From Saccharina japonica (Eukaryota; Sar; Phaeophyceae; Laminariales; Laminariaceae): DNA of 64,000 nucleotides. A model generated the notes under the pieces. That model searched no databases and was not told the DNA's origin. It worked only from the letters and a program-made list of their open reading frames with translations. Where the stretch lies: positions 7,213 to 71,212 of the forward strand of contig MEHQ01001671.1 of assembly GCA_008828725.1 (NCBI GenBank). The letters are read 5' to 3'. How positions within the stretch are numbered: position 1 is the first letter of the stretch; every line of letters begins with the position of its first letter. Shown one piece after another: positions 23,547-36,155 of this stretch. A program made the position numbers and the translations under genes.

Positions 23547-23770
23547 AGGGGGGGGGGGGGGGGGGGGGTGTGCTCGGTATTCATGCATGGCTGTAGTCGT
23601 ATGACCATAGACCCTCGCACCCCTACAATGCCGGGACGGAGCATGTCAGGGGTTTTCACCGACCAGGCAGACATTGCTATAGCACCAAGCGCGAAGCGAA
23701 ACGTGAGGTGTTCGGCGAGTCCCATGAAGGGTGAGCTGCATCCTACTAAGAACCGCTTGTGCGGCGTGGG
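23547..23770 (-). repeat. Family D repeat with 24-base G run
   Basis: The G run, GTGCTCGGTATTCATGC and the full family body are present. Confidence 0.75.
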
Positions 23771-23829
23771 AACGGCGGGGGGGGAGACGGCACGCGTTCA
23801 GGTCACTTCTGAGGGGTAAAACGTCCTAT

Positions 23830-23950
23830 TACGGGCAAGGACCATAGGACCATAGTAAATAGGACCTTCGGTACACACTAAAACCTATACATTTCCTTAT
23901 TTTTATTAACAAAAATTGGGCCTATTTATTATGGCCCTCCGTACTAGTAA
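23830..23950 (-). mobile_element. Family C element
   Basis: GGACCATAGTAAATAGGACC faces GGCCTATTTATTATGG around the TTCGGTACACACTAAAAC core. Confidence 0.7.
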
Positions 23951-24299
23951 TAGCATCCATACAAATTGAACCAAGGGCGTGAAAAAAAAAAAGAGAAAAC
24001 GACACCACACTTGTAGGAAGGTCAGAATGAAAAACAAACCGGATCGCTGTGATCACAGGACGAAATGAGCGAAAACCATTTTTTTTTCGTTTTTTGTTCC
24101 CTTTTTTAACTTGGTTTTAGAGACCCCCTAATTTGTTTTTGCTCGTGGGGGGGGTAATTAAAAAAAAAACTTGACTTATTGTTTCCTGGGATCACAACGG
24201 TCCGGTTATTCCCTCCAATATAGGGGGGGGGGTAGTGGGGTGTCTGGGATTCAGATCCGCGCATATCCTGGATTGAACTGGAAAAAAGAAAACCAAAAA

Positions 24300-27200
24300 A
24301 ATACGGGACATGCGAGATCAAATCTGACGTACGGACACCCAAAGGTTCGCTGGTCGTATATGGTTGCAGTGTCTACCGAGTCAACGCCGCCAATATAGCA
24401 GCCGCAGTACGAGCCCATAAATAACCAAGGACATATACTCGTACATATATATACCAGTAACAGCGGTACGGGTACTGGGTACGAGTGGTAGTGTATACGT
24501 GCTTCCCATGAGAACGAATACCAGCGACACTATATACGTGCCCTCCCAAGAAATCCCGATATTTAATCACGAGAATTAAGCTTCCGCTCGGCGCTGCGTT
24601 GGTGTAGACTGGTATACGCCAAGACATCAGCGACGAGAGCCTCAAGTCCACAGACCAGCGCCCTACAGCGGACCGAGGGAGGTTATTACGCACCAATACA
24701 TATATACTTGTATGAGAACAATATGTTCAGTGAGATCAAGGTGACGTCTACACCACTGAAGGCCACCGAGAGTTCGCTTCTTGTATACCTGGTAGACTAC
24801 GAAATCGAGTCAGCAGCCATGGCAGTGCATCACAAGGCGTGTAGTTTGACATCGCTACACGACACCACTCAAGCCCGTAGCCCAGAGCACCACGGCAGAC
24901 AAAGGAGGGGCACACAGCCACGCCGCGTGCGTACCATGAGCACCGTACGTCGTAGTAGGACCACGAACTCATTATGTAGGAAGAACTTGCTGTAAAGACT
25001 ACGAAAGAGATGCAGTTCGCGCTAGGAAGCACACCAGCCCAGATGCACAACTAGCGCTCCACCACAAAGTGATAAGCAGGAAGCCTAAAACAGAGGTTCG
25101 CAAGCGTCCCACAACTAGCACCCACGCGTACCTCGGGGGGGTTCGCACATGTTCAGACACAAACGCAACTCGTTATCCACAATTTCTGCTTATCGTCGTA
25201 ACATTTTCGTAGATATTCCCGGAGTTGCGTTGCCGCTGTCTGTGCAATCGTCAAGTTATCTCGACGACCCGCCTGGATACAGCATCGTTTCGACGCTTGC
25301 TAGAAACATAATTACTTTGGACTGGAGGTGGTACATGTTTGACTCCGCGTTGAGCCGATTACTTCACCGTTGTCGCGGGTTCGTCGCACCGCTATAGAAC
25401 GCTAATCACCGAGTATTGATAGACGTTTTCGTCTGAATCGTCTCGAAAATATCGCACCGCTCTGAGAGATCGCGATTTATCGTATGATCGCAAATATGTA
25501 TATATGTATACATATATACAAATAAAGTTACACTTACATTATTTCTTCCATATTGGATTGTGACTACTCTTCAGCCTTTCACCCCTCCTTTGGCGACTTT
25601 CTTCAGGACGTTTGTTTGCTTGTTTGTTTTCGTTTGTTTGTTTGTTTGTTTTGTTTTTGTTTTGTTTTGTTTTGTTTACGGCTGCATCAATTACTGCCGT
25701 TGGTTTGTCTGGCCATTTTCGCTTTAGTTTTGAGTACAGTGGCGCGCACACTTGCCCCTTTTGCGATATTTCAACGAGCCTCATGGTACATTTCGTTGTT
25801 ATATATATCACGCAGAACGAGGCCAGCAGATGTCCTCCCGAGGGCGCTGCATTCGTCTGCAGGGTCGCAACGGCCCGGGATTTCGTGCGATATGCGTTTT
25901 GTTGCGCAGGTCAAAACGTCGCGCAGTTGATCCCTGACGTAGAAGTGTATATATATATATGAATCCGGGCACGTCGTAACCAAGCGTTGGCGGCGACGGA
26001 GGGAACCCCTGAGCAAGTGAGAACATATTGAGCAGCCGACGGGTTTGGCGCTGTGGTCCTCGTCATCTCGGCAGGATGCCGAGGTTCGGAAGTTAGCTAC
26101 TCCGGACGGTGTCTTCAACTCCCTCTGTTTTCGAGATCATGAAAATTGGAAGCTGGGAGATAAAGTCGGCGGCCATGTTCTACATCAGGGCGACGTCTAG
26201 TGGGGCAGTGCGCGGTATAGTAAGAGATAACGCCATCAGAGCTACCATTACGACGACACCAGCTGCCACTGTCGCTTGAGTTCAAGAATGATTCCGCACC
26301 TCGTGCTGAAAATACTTGATCCGATGTTAAGGAAGTATGGGTGAGACAACTCTGCACCTGATCAGTGGTCAACTACAGACCTACAGAGACAAGGCAATGC
26401 AACAATTAAGTATGGGCGGGACCACGGGCCGGCGCAGGAGGCCTCATCCAATCAATACTTACTTTAAATGATCCACGGTAGGGAGACAGAATACATTAGT
26501 AAAATGGCGATCGCATCGGAGGGTCCAAAATAATGGAACCACGGATTCGATCAGAATGTCTCAGGATGAGTATCCCAGAGAGGTCACTTCTCCTTTTCGC
26601 TCCCGAAACCTCGTGAGGCAGAGTGGTCACGAAATTGCTTGAGACCATCCCACCCACCCAGCAGAAATATTCGGTTGTTTTAGTATATTTTATTTATTTA
26701 TTATTTATTTTTCTTTGTTTTTGTACCCAGATCATTTACAGGTACTAACCACGCGCTGAGTATACGCCAGCCAAGCGTCCCCTCAGCGCGGGGGGACATA
26801 CCAGGCGAGGCCCCCCTGCCGGCGCAGGAGGCCTCATCCAATCCAATACTTACTTTAAATGATCCACGGTAGGGAGACAGAATACATTTGTATATACATG
26901 CAATACTACAATATGCTACACAAATGGATTTATGACGTACTGTAGTACAAGTCACTTGGGCTTGCCAGGTAAAGTAGAACTATTAATAGGACTGACCTGG
27001 ACAGAATGTACACGGGACTACAGTAGTGCGAAAACCCCTACACTAAACTGGTGATGAATTATACTATGTCCTAAGTGGTGGGATGTACACTTCACACGCA
27101 CAACCACCACTATCGTACTATCACCATTGGAATATGCATGCTGGCTCTGCAACCTATGACCGACTCAATCAACAACGAATATCTGCTCGATTTGATTTTG

Positions 27201-29403
27201 AGTATACTTGTCATTACCGTTACCTGTATACATATCCTAGATGGTGTATTGCAGCTGTCATTGGCAGCACAGCGGTGCGAAACTTGCAAATTCCCAGGTA
27301 CTGTATTGGACACTACGACTATGGGTGACGCAGACGGCTGACGAGACGAAGAAGGCAGGCCCGGAGCAAGAGTTGATTGAGTTGGCGCATCGAGCAATAC
27401 GCAATGGATAAGTCGAAAGCAGCAGCTCAACAAGCTCTATACCTGAATACACTACAGCAGTAGCGGTTTCATTCTGTTGTTCATCCTATTTTGGCTCGGA
27501 GTGACGCTCATGATCGTTTGGCTGGGATGGACGCTCTTGTTCCACATAATTGTTTGATAAGCAGAATACGCAAAATGACAACCATGCCGCCGCGTACAGC
27601 AGCATCTGTATGCTTAAGACGAAGACATGCAATTGAAAGTGATCGCGAGTTGAGGTAGCTGATCGAATATTTTTTATGGACGATTAGAGTTGGTTGTGTC
27701 TACTTGTATCATACAACGGCCGAACCATTATCGCCACAAGCGCCACAAGGGGATGGTTATTGTTTTTTACTGTAGTATCATGGTGTCAGGGCTTGAGGAT
27801 GGTTTCACGGGGGCCTGATAGTCATGTGGTATTGAGTAAGCCCCACACAACCAAATAAAGCAGAAGAGTTGTATAGTGTACCACACGGGGTGGTTAGGGT
27901 CCACTTGTGTGGCTCCCCGGCTGCGTAGCGCCGTCAAGGAAATGAACACGGTCCCAGACGTATCCCCCTCACCATAGCACTAGTTTTGCACATGTCCACG
28001 GTGGTCTAGTGTACGAGCGCCTGCTACGTCCCTGATTTGTCGTCTTGAGGATGTCGTTCTTTGGCTGGCACTGCATTATCTCATCGCGTTACTGTGATGT
28101 GCTGGTACTGGTACTGGTAGTTCCTCTGTCCCGCAGTCTGCGATGACTAGGCTCGTCTCTCCTAGGATAGCGAACAAGCATAGGACANTTCACGCGCTCG
28201 ATGGGCCACGGTAGACATTCTTTGTAATGGGAGAACCCAATCGTGCGTTGTTTGCGATTTCTACAGCCGGTACATTGATAACCCATGTTTCAGGCGTGCA
28301 TTGATGGCAGCCTACTTGTCGGTCTGATGGCATGGGATGCTCACTCAACGCATGGGTCTGGATGAAATACAACCGCATGTAAGCTCCCATTTATATTAAC
28401 AGCACATACATGCACAGGTTTATTCCCGTCAAGTGGTTTAACTTGTAAGACAAGGTATGGCCACTTATTGTATATATTATATGTTGGAATGTAGATTGTG
28501 AATTCGTTGGGTAACTCACTGTATGCCACCTCGACGGCCCTCGTCTGAACGTACAGCACCCCCTATGACGTCGTGTACAGCCCCGACTTGATTAATCAAT
28601 GTGCACTCCATACGTTGCACGTGACCACTCCCATGCCAAACCCATGCCCTGGTACAGACGCGTCAATGTCTACGTATGTTGCGTTGTTTGTCTCCCTCGT
28701 TGGGGTGCTTTGTGCTTAGGTTGACGCTATCGACACGCCTGAGGAAATACCGCTCCCCCGATTGCCATTAGGCCATCCCGAAAGTAGAAGGGCAGCCGCA
28801 CGGACAATGAAAAACGCTCACTGTTGTATATATGTATCCTCTTACAGTGCACGATCGCCCCCAAGCTTAAAGTCCGACGTTCGAGAATTGCACACGTGCG
28901 AAAGTCGTACTACTCGGTCCTAGCTACATATATACGCGTGTTGGAGTTGCCGCCTATGCAACAAAGCAGCACCCGCGGTACGGTTTACGATTTATGCCTT
29001 GATCCGTACTACTCAAGGAAGGGGCTGCAATCGCCAGGCCCAACAACATATCAATGACGGAGGCTCCAACTGTGTAGCTTCTCAATATGTCTGGATTAGA
29101 TTGGCACATTAAATATTCCCCATGGCATTATGTATCGGATGTTAGCCTGCCATGACATAGTGGGAGACGTTGGTTCGCCGAGGTGAAAGACTATATAGAT
29201 CCAATGAACATCGTATAACGTCCGTTACATGGAATACCTCCACATTGGCGCATGTCTTGTGTACCGGACTACTCATATATCTTGGTTTCACTTACGCCAA
29301 CCCCTTTTCTGGTCGACCATACACTTTATGAACGCTTCCTGGACGCCCTTGATTCAAACGACAATCACACGCGTTTCCGTGTAGTCTATTCCCAACGGGA
29401 GCA
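24300..29403. other. About 5 kb of unique-looking sequence, no recognised gene
   Basis: The usual poly(C), triplet and small inverted-repeat elements are nearly absent. A direct repeat of about 70 bases, GGCCTCATCCAATC onward, occurs at about 26424 and 26818. Frames on both strands are short, for example minus-strand 28341-28559. It may be decayed inserted DNA or intron. I cannot assign it. Confidence 0.4.
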
Positions 29404-29459
29404 NNNNNNNNNNNNNNNNNNNNNNNNNNNNNNNNNNNNNNNNNNNNNNNNNNNNNNNN
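29404..29459. other. Assembly gap
   Basis: 56 consecutive N; single N also occur at 2586 and 28188. Sequence on either side may not be truly adjacent. Confidence 0.95.
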
Positions 29460-30160
29460 GGTGATTTTACGGGGGAGTTTTACATGTTTATTGGGATTGT
29501 TTTTTAGGGGGGAGGGGGGGATACTACTGTAGACAGAGTCTTACCAGTCTAATCGCAAATGCACGGGGCGCTTGGATAGGCCACAGGACACCCTATAGTA
29601 TCCCCTGCATGACTTGTGATCAAACTTGGTATGTGGATAGGCACCCGGGTATTTATGAATTGGGGGGTGTTTGTTGGGTTTCCTATATTTTTGGGAATTT
29701 ATTTGAGGGGGGCGGGGGGGGGGTATAGTTTATGAGGGTAGGCATCGCTGGTTTACTCGAGGTGGGTAGGTGGGCGCCAACACAATGTGTTGGGGTACTA
29801 CATGGTGCAAGACAAACACCCACTGAAGTATATGCGAAAACGGGCACTACTGTGAAGAAGGCCAGCAGGCCGGCGTTATTTACACGAAAAAAAGAAAGAA
29901 AGAAAGGAAGGAAGAAAGAAAGCAAAAAATGCGTATACGTAGCTCTGTCCTTAAATATAAGGACCATTTTAACTAAAATACAATATAAAAAAGTACCTAA
30001 ACATTTATGGCCAGAGTCAGAGTGCTATATACCTGGTATACGGGTATGACATTTATGTTTTACTGGACAATCAATAACATCCTGATTTTTTTTTTGCGAT
30101 AAAACGTGCGTGAGAGATCGCGACACGGTTATCGATGTTACAGTAGTAGTAGTCGTATAG

Positions 30161-30395
30161 TCCCTCTATAGTGCCGGTTGAGAATAGTGCCGGCTGCCCG
30201 CTATAGTACACCGCCTGTGAAATCGCTTGGCACCACAGATGGGAAGATTGACCAGTGCGGGGTAGTGCAGTGTGCGAAATAGTGCCGGTTTGCCTCTATA
30301 ATAGTGCCGGTTTGCCGCTATAATAGTGCCTGTTTGCCGCTATAATAGTGCCGGTATTGTTGGCTTGGCGCATACATACCGGCACTATAGAGGGA
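30161..30395. mobile_element. Inverted-repeat element with TAGTGCCGGT subunits
   Basis: Ends TCCCTCTATAGTGCCGGT and ACCGGCACTATAGAGGGA are exact inverses. Inside, ATAATAGTGCCGGTTTGCCG-like units recur four times. No target duplication was found. Confidence 0.6.
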
Positions 30396-31789
30396 CCGGC
30401 ATTAACTACTGTACCAGGGGGCCAGGTAAGTTCTCGCAGAGCATACCTCCATTTTTCAAGGTGAGAAATCCAGGCGCAGGACGAGCGTTTCTTATTATAA
30501 TTAATAGGTGCCCTGCACTGCAGTTGGGGGGGATGTTTTTTGGGGGGTACGTACAAAGGTATATACCATTCTGGCTGAGAGTATAAGGACCGTCGGAGTA
30601 TGAAGATATATGCAGTACGTAGGCACAGGAGGGAGTTGTATTAGACTTGGTGCATTTTTTGTTGTTGTGTTTTTGCTTTTCCAAGTGGTTGCTTTGTTTC
30701 GGGGAATGTTTATGAGTGATCAGATCACCGTTAAAGTTCATGATGCACATTTGTCGGATGACAAACGCAATACTACTAGTAATGTGAAGAGCAAACAGTT
30801 TTGACTTTCCGTCTATGAATGTATTAATTAATAATAAGTGCGAGTATAATCTTCGTGCAGGTCTACTTTTTAATACCGGCACTTCAATGGGTTGGGGTGG
30901 GGTACTGCATTGTTGGGAAAATCGAGTGATTTGCTGGTGACCTCTTCGATGGGTTTCTATTTATACTCGGAAGGATGCATGTTGGGAGGGGGGGCATGTA
31001 TGCGTGAGTAGTTCCACACGACGAGCACTACGCCGAGCTCGTACGTAGGAGGGGGGGGGCAGAGGAGAGGGGGAGGGGAGGGAGGTGGTGGCGGTGCTGC
31101 TGCTGCTAATGCTGCTGCTGCTGCTGCTGCTGTGTGGTGTTTGTTGGGTTTTTACATCCGTTGAAGGAGGGGTGCATGTTTTATGAGCGGGGGAGGTACA
31201 GCAGTAGCAGTGTCTAGAATTATGTGGGTAGGCACAGGGGGTGGTCTATATAACGAGAAGAAGGGCTGCCGGTGATGCTCGCTTGTGGGGGGGGAATCTA
31301 CGATGTTGTACCCGGTTTGATAGCAGGCGTATGCCCGAAGAGTGATTGTGGTGGTGGTGGCGGTGGTGGTGGTGGTGGTGGCGGGGTGGTGTTTGTTGAG
31401 AGGAAAAGGTATACCGCGTTGTCCCAAAATATATGTACCGATTGTATTTAGTATTATTGAACAAACGGTGCTAATATTTTAGGACATACCAGTGGTTTTT
31501 GGCAGGGGGTGCACCTGGTCCTGCCATTTTCTGAGGCTCAGATCTCCTCGCTATACTATTTACTAGTTAGAGTCACCCAAAAAACCTGGCCATAAAAAAT
31601 ACATTGTTTTCGCTTACAGTAGTAATTAACCCGATGATGTGAGCACAATCCCCATGGTCTACCCGTAAAATAGAAGTCCCTGTGACAAAATGTTGTTGTT
31701 ATTATCTTTCCCATCCAACATTGTCTATGATTGATACTGGTAGTGATGTGAATGGTATGATTGAAATAACAGCTGCACATTGTCAGATG

Positions 31790-31995
31790 GCAAATGGATC
31801 GGATCACAAACGTCACGGGTCAGGTCGGATAAGAGAGGTGACCCGACCCGACGCATGATGAGAGGTTGGACACCCTCCGACCCGACCCGACCCGACCCGA
31901 CCCGACCCGACCCGACCCTACCCGACCCAACCCGACCTGTATTTTTTCACAAACTTCTTGACCCGACCCGCCCGGGTCGGGTCATGGCCAGTGAA
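31790..31995 (-). repeat. CCCGA pentamer minisatellite
   Basis: ACCCGACCCG units run over about 90 bases, followed by CCCGCCCGGGTCGGGTC, a local inversion. The same pentamer recurs in the opposite orientation at 37040-37340. Confidence 0.75.
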
Positions 31996-32308
31996 GAGTC
32001 CTATTGATAATGGACGGCAGTCTTCGTAGGAAATGCACTGGATTATTTGGGCGTGAGTGAATTAAGGCTGATTTTGGACACTATATATGCTTATCCTGTA
32101 GTTTTATACCCACCCGTATATTAGGATGTGATTGTAGCGTGTGTATCAGCGCGTAGCTGATGTGTACGCTTAGACCCGCTTGCCGATAGCCGGACAAGAC
32201 ACGGCCTGGAATGGAGGTAAGCGCGAAGCTCACTGTGAGGTGAGCTTGTACGAGAAGCTTCGAAGAGAAGAGAAGAAAAGAAGATGACGAAGGTGACCCC
32301 AGGCCTTA

Positions 32309-33062
32309 GGGCCATTCCTAACGAACGAAAAAAATCACGATTCGTGAGGTTTTTGTCGTGAATCGTGATTTTTTTTGTCGTGATTCACGACAAAAACCTC
32401 ACGATTCATGACGCCAATTTTTTTACAATTTCTTAAAAAAAAACAAAATCACGATTCACGACATTTGTCGTGGCTCAAAATACGCCTGATCAAGGCACTA
32501 CGTAACCCACCCGACACCAACGGTATCCGAGGGCCGGTATAAGGGCATGCCAGGCCCTGCTCCGTACGCCGGTTGTGGACAGCGAGCGGCTGCCTAAAGG
32601 CACTGCTGGGTGCGGGGTAACGAGCCTGCGGTGACCTCGAAATCTCGAGGAGGCGGAGACACAGCGTGAAGAAAAAGCAAAAATAATCTGAAAATCTCAT
32701 GGGCCAGGCAGAGCAGACGTCATGTCAGCGAGATTGGAACCTCGCGCGGACCTGGCCTGGCCGACGGCGCGTGAGGTTTGAATATCACAGACCGTGTCGG
32801 GCCTCTGCCCATGGTTTGAATCACGGACCGGGTCGGGCGCGGTCGGCCCGGCACGGCCTGGCCGTGACCTACCTGCGAGAGTTGGCCCCACCCTCAAATA
32901 CCGTTGGTTTGAAAATATCGGATTTTTTATAATTTGAAAATATCACGAAACGTGACGAAAAAGCACCTATTTTCGTTAGGAAAGAAACATCACGAATCGT
33001 GATATTTTGTCATGCCAAAACGTCACGAATCGTGATTTTTTTTTGTTCGTTAGGAATGGCCC
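32309..33062. mobile_element. PIF/Harbinger-type element, 754 bp
   Basis: Ends GGGCCATTCCTAACGAACGA are inverted at the other side and flanked by TTA at 32306-32308 and 33063-33065. Sub-terminal ATCACGAATCGTGAT palindromes recur at least six times. The middle is unique, GC-rich and without a transposase frame. Confidence 0.8.
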
Positions 33063-33830
33063 TTAGTTGGTTGTGTCCAGCAGACAATAGCTCGTGGAGA
33101 GCATGTTGTAGAAGAGAGCTGAAGAGGAGTGAGCGCGTGTGCGATGCACGTGAACTCGTAGCTCGATCCCAAAACAAAAACAGGATACTCGTACGACCCC
33201 AAATAAGAAATCAAGTCATCACCCAGCGCTATTCCCCGAAGATGCTACCGATCTTTCAGGGTACTGTTCTCGACATGAATCATGACAGTCCCGTTGATAT
33301 ATCCGCCGCGTACGTACGTACGATACTTCTATGATACTCATGACAGAGCTTAGGCTACTACACAACCTCTGGTGTGTATCTGTGTGTACTTGACTTACTG
33401 TACTATTTTACGAGTAGCCACGCTATGCTAGGATACTGCTCTTTGTGTACGATATGGGTACGGCAGATTTGCTATATGCTACCAGAGAGTTCTTGGTATG
33501 TGTACGAGTGTATACAAGAACACAAAATCTGCTGTTACATGCTGGTACTATTTATCGCATGAAAACTGTGATACGGAACACTTACTCCTAGATGGGTAAT
33601 GCCTACTGATATAGTACGAGCTACTTTGTAGCAGATAACCCTGTGCTATCCAGCAGCGACTCCATGATACCGAATACTGCTATAATAGGTGTCATCTCTA
33701 ACACGACCCCTCGATGCGTTAACACGTCGAATTAAATTGAATTTCGAAATTCAACTCTGCCACAATGTACTCGTTACTTCTGCGTTACATGCCATACTTC
33801 CAAAAATGCACACAACAACGATGCTTGCCG

Positions 33831-33915
33831 GTCGCCCCGATGGTCTAGTCGCATACCCTCGAATGCTACTACGATATTTTTTATGGGGTTCGAACCTCAC
33901 ACGTGGGTCGGACTT
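33831..33915 (+). other. tRNA-like sequence, probably not a working tRNA
   Basis: GATGGTCTAGTCGC resembles an internal A box and GGTTCGAACCTC a B box about 45 bases on. Acceptor and T stems pair poorly, so a pseudo-tRNA or SINE head is more likely. Confidence 0.2.
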
Positions 33916-33980
33916 TTGAGTTTATTGGCAAAACAAAAAATAAAAACACGGAATCGACTCTGCTGAGAGATCACCTATTA

Positions 33981-34780
33981 GGCCGTTTCCTATGCGGTTC
34001 GATTTTTGAGCTTCAGATTATGGTCTGATCGATATTTCAGCGACCTAGTTCGAAAATCGAAACAGTCTTCTTATGCGAGAAAACACGGATTTGTTGTATC
34101 ATACATACGTGGAGATATTTGAGCAAACGGCAAGACCAACTGCTGTTGTTGTGGTCTGGCGCCGCGAAGAGACGCGCCGAGTGCGCTGTACTGGGCGTAG
34201 AACCCAAGCGTTCGGAGCCACGCTGGCTGCCTCTGGTCTGGCGGCGACGCGCCGAGTGCGCTCAAGTCGACCTGTCTTGGTATTTTGTATTTTGACACAA
34301 CGAACCATCCGAGCGTTGACTGTGTACAACTATAATATTGCTGCTGCTGCTGTAAAATCTACGAGTACGGAGAGGCGCGCGCCGAGTGCGCTTCCCTTCG
34401 TCTCTAGGCCCGAGCCCGCGCCAGCCGACTGTAGTTTGGCGACGGAGAGGCCCACCGATCGTCGGCTGCGCGTCGGGCGCGAAGCAGCGTCGCTGTGTCA
34501 CCATCCAACTCATCGATCGTGCTGCTGCTGCTGTTGCTTACTTGCTGCGTGGATAACATCTGGAATTTAGAGACCATGCCATTTTTCGATTTGAAAATCT
34601 GATGACCCAAGTCGTCGGATTTTGGCCCAAAATCCGACGACTTGGGTCATCGGATTCTCAAATCGAAAAAATTCCGGTCAGTTTTTTTTTGCACGATCGG
34701 ACTGCATAGGACGGTGCTTTCGTTTTTGAGATCGAAAAATGAAATCTGAAGCTCGAAATCGAACCGCATAGGAGACGGCC
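33981..34780. mobile_element. PIF/Harbinger-type element, 800 bp
   Basis: The ends GGCCGTTTCCTATGCGG and CCGCATAGGAGACGGCC are inverse and flanked by TTA at 33978-33980 and 34781-34783. GCGCCGAGTGCGCT occurs three times inside. A palindrome of about 90 bases centres near 34628. Reading frames inside are not recognisable. Confidence 0.8.
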
Positions 34781-35934
34781 TTATAGTTAGTAGCGTGGGT
34801 ATAGGCGCAATTCGATGCGAGAGTCGACGAGAGGGAAGAAAGGGCTGGAATCTTCTCGCGATTAAAATACGAAAGGCAAGAGCCGTAGTAGTGTGGGGAG
34901 GAGGGATAAGAGCCCACTCTGTGACCCCGGATCTGAGTTATACCAGGTATACGACTATTAATACTGTATAGCTATAGGGAGGAGAGAGACAAGGAGAGGG
35001 CGAAGATAATAAATGGATGATTACAAAAATATGAAGAAAAAAAAGCGCAAAAAAAAGCGCAAAAGGGGCGGCCAGTCAAGGAGTCGAATATCGGTTTCAT
35101 ATAATTAAATAAAATTATTATAAATACGTCGTTTCATATAATTGAGACTTACTTGCGGCACCAGTACATTGTACAAGCACCTTTCATTTCTTGAGCAGAT
35201 TTTGGTAATTGTATTGCACATACGTTGGACAGGTAGATCAGGATCTATGTACTGCAGTGTACCAACGTAGATAATCTGCTGCTGCTGCTGTTGTTGTTGA
35301 TCATCCAGGTCCTATGATACTGCTGCTGTGCCGTGTTGTTTGCCGTTACACGAGAGATGGTTTGGGAGAAGAGCCGTACTTGCACCACAGACTATGACAG
35401 ATTTTTGGTGACGCTTTGATATGAGAGGTCCCACCCGGCAACATGGGGTATGTCATACGGAACATACATCTATCTGCCCTGAGGGGTCTACAGTATATAT
35501 ATATCAGGTGTCATACAGCAGTCAGTAGTTGGAATCGGCCATCTGTCCGAGGTCTCCGTGGGCAGGTCTGTGTACGTACACTCTTAAGTGCATCATCAGT
35601 ACATCCATCTGGTACATGTATAGATACATACATGGACATCAAGCAGAATCTTCATAATATCTTGTTGGCTTTTGGTGTGAAACATCGACTGCACCTCGAG
35701 GTATCTAGGCATGGGGCTATGGTCTCTTTATGCAGCCTACAGAGCTCGTACGCGCTTCGAGGGCTGCAGAGCTTGATGTACGCAGGAGCAGGTCGTAGCG
35801 CATAGTAGGAGTAGGATCGATCGAACAGATCAAACTCTCGATCGAAAATCACCCCGGTTCTCCAAACAAAAAACGCCTTTGTCTCCATATCAAAACCCTG
35901 CCTGACACCTGACACGTAAGGCCCGAAGGGAGGA

Positions 35935-35970
35935 CCAATGGATATGATATATAAAAGTCATTACCATTGG
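35935..35970 (+). promoter_or_regulatory. Core promoter of FKBP gene: CCAAT, TATA, inverted CCAAT
   Basis: CCAAT is at 35935-35939, TATATAAAAG at 35948-35957 and an inverted CCAAT (ATTGG) at 35966-35970. TATA spacing predicts transcription start near 35980-35988, leaving a 5' leader of about 20-27 bases before ATG at 36007. This is the clearest promoter in the window. Confidence 0.7.
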
Positions 35971-36006
35971 GGAGGACAGCGTCTAGTCAACAAGCAGTGA
36001 TACAGC

Positions 36007-36155
36007 ATGATGAGGCGCTCAAGTGGTTTGCTCGCTCTCGGAGTCGCGCTCCACTACGGATGTGAGGGGTTCGGCGTCATGCGGCCAAGTGTGGCTAGCT
36101 GCAGAAAGCGAGGAGGAGGGGGAAGGGTAGCGACAACGACCGAGTGGGGTTTGAG
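36007..36155 (+). CDS. FKBP gene, exon 1 (targeting presequence)
   Basis: It encodes MMRRSSGLLALGVALHYG, then CEGFGV and an Arg/Gly/Thr-rich tail ending TEWGL plus AG of a split Arg codon. The donor is AG|GTACGC, phase 2, matching the acceptor at 44191. The signal-like hydrophobic core and Phe22 fit a stramenopile plastid presequence. Its link to the FKBP domain rests on phase, promoter and target logic, not on a transcript. Confidence 0.7.

Noticed and set aside
34073-34570. 165-codon frame inside the 800-bp TTA-flanked element
   Set aside because: No transposase motif, composition driven by GCGCCGAGTGCGCT blocks and GCT runs.
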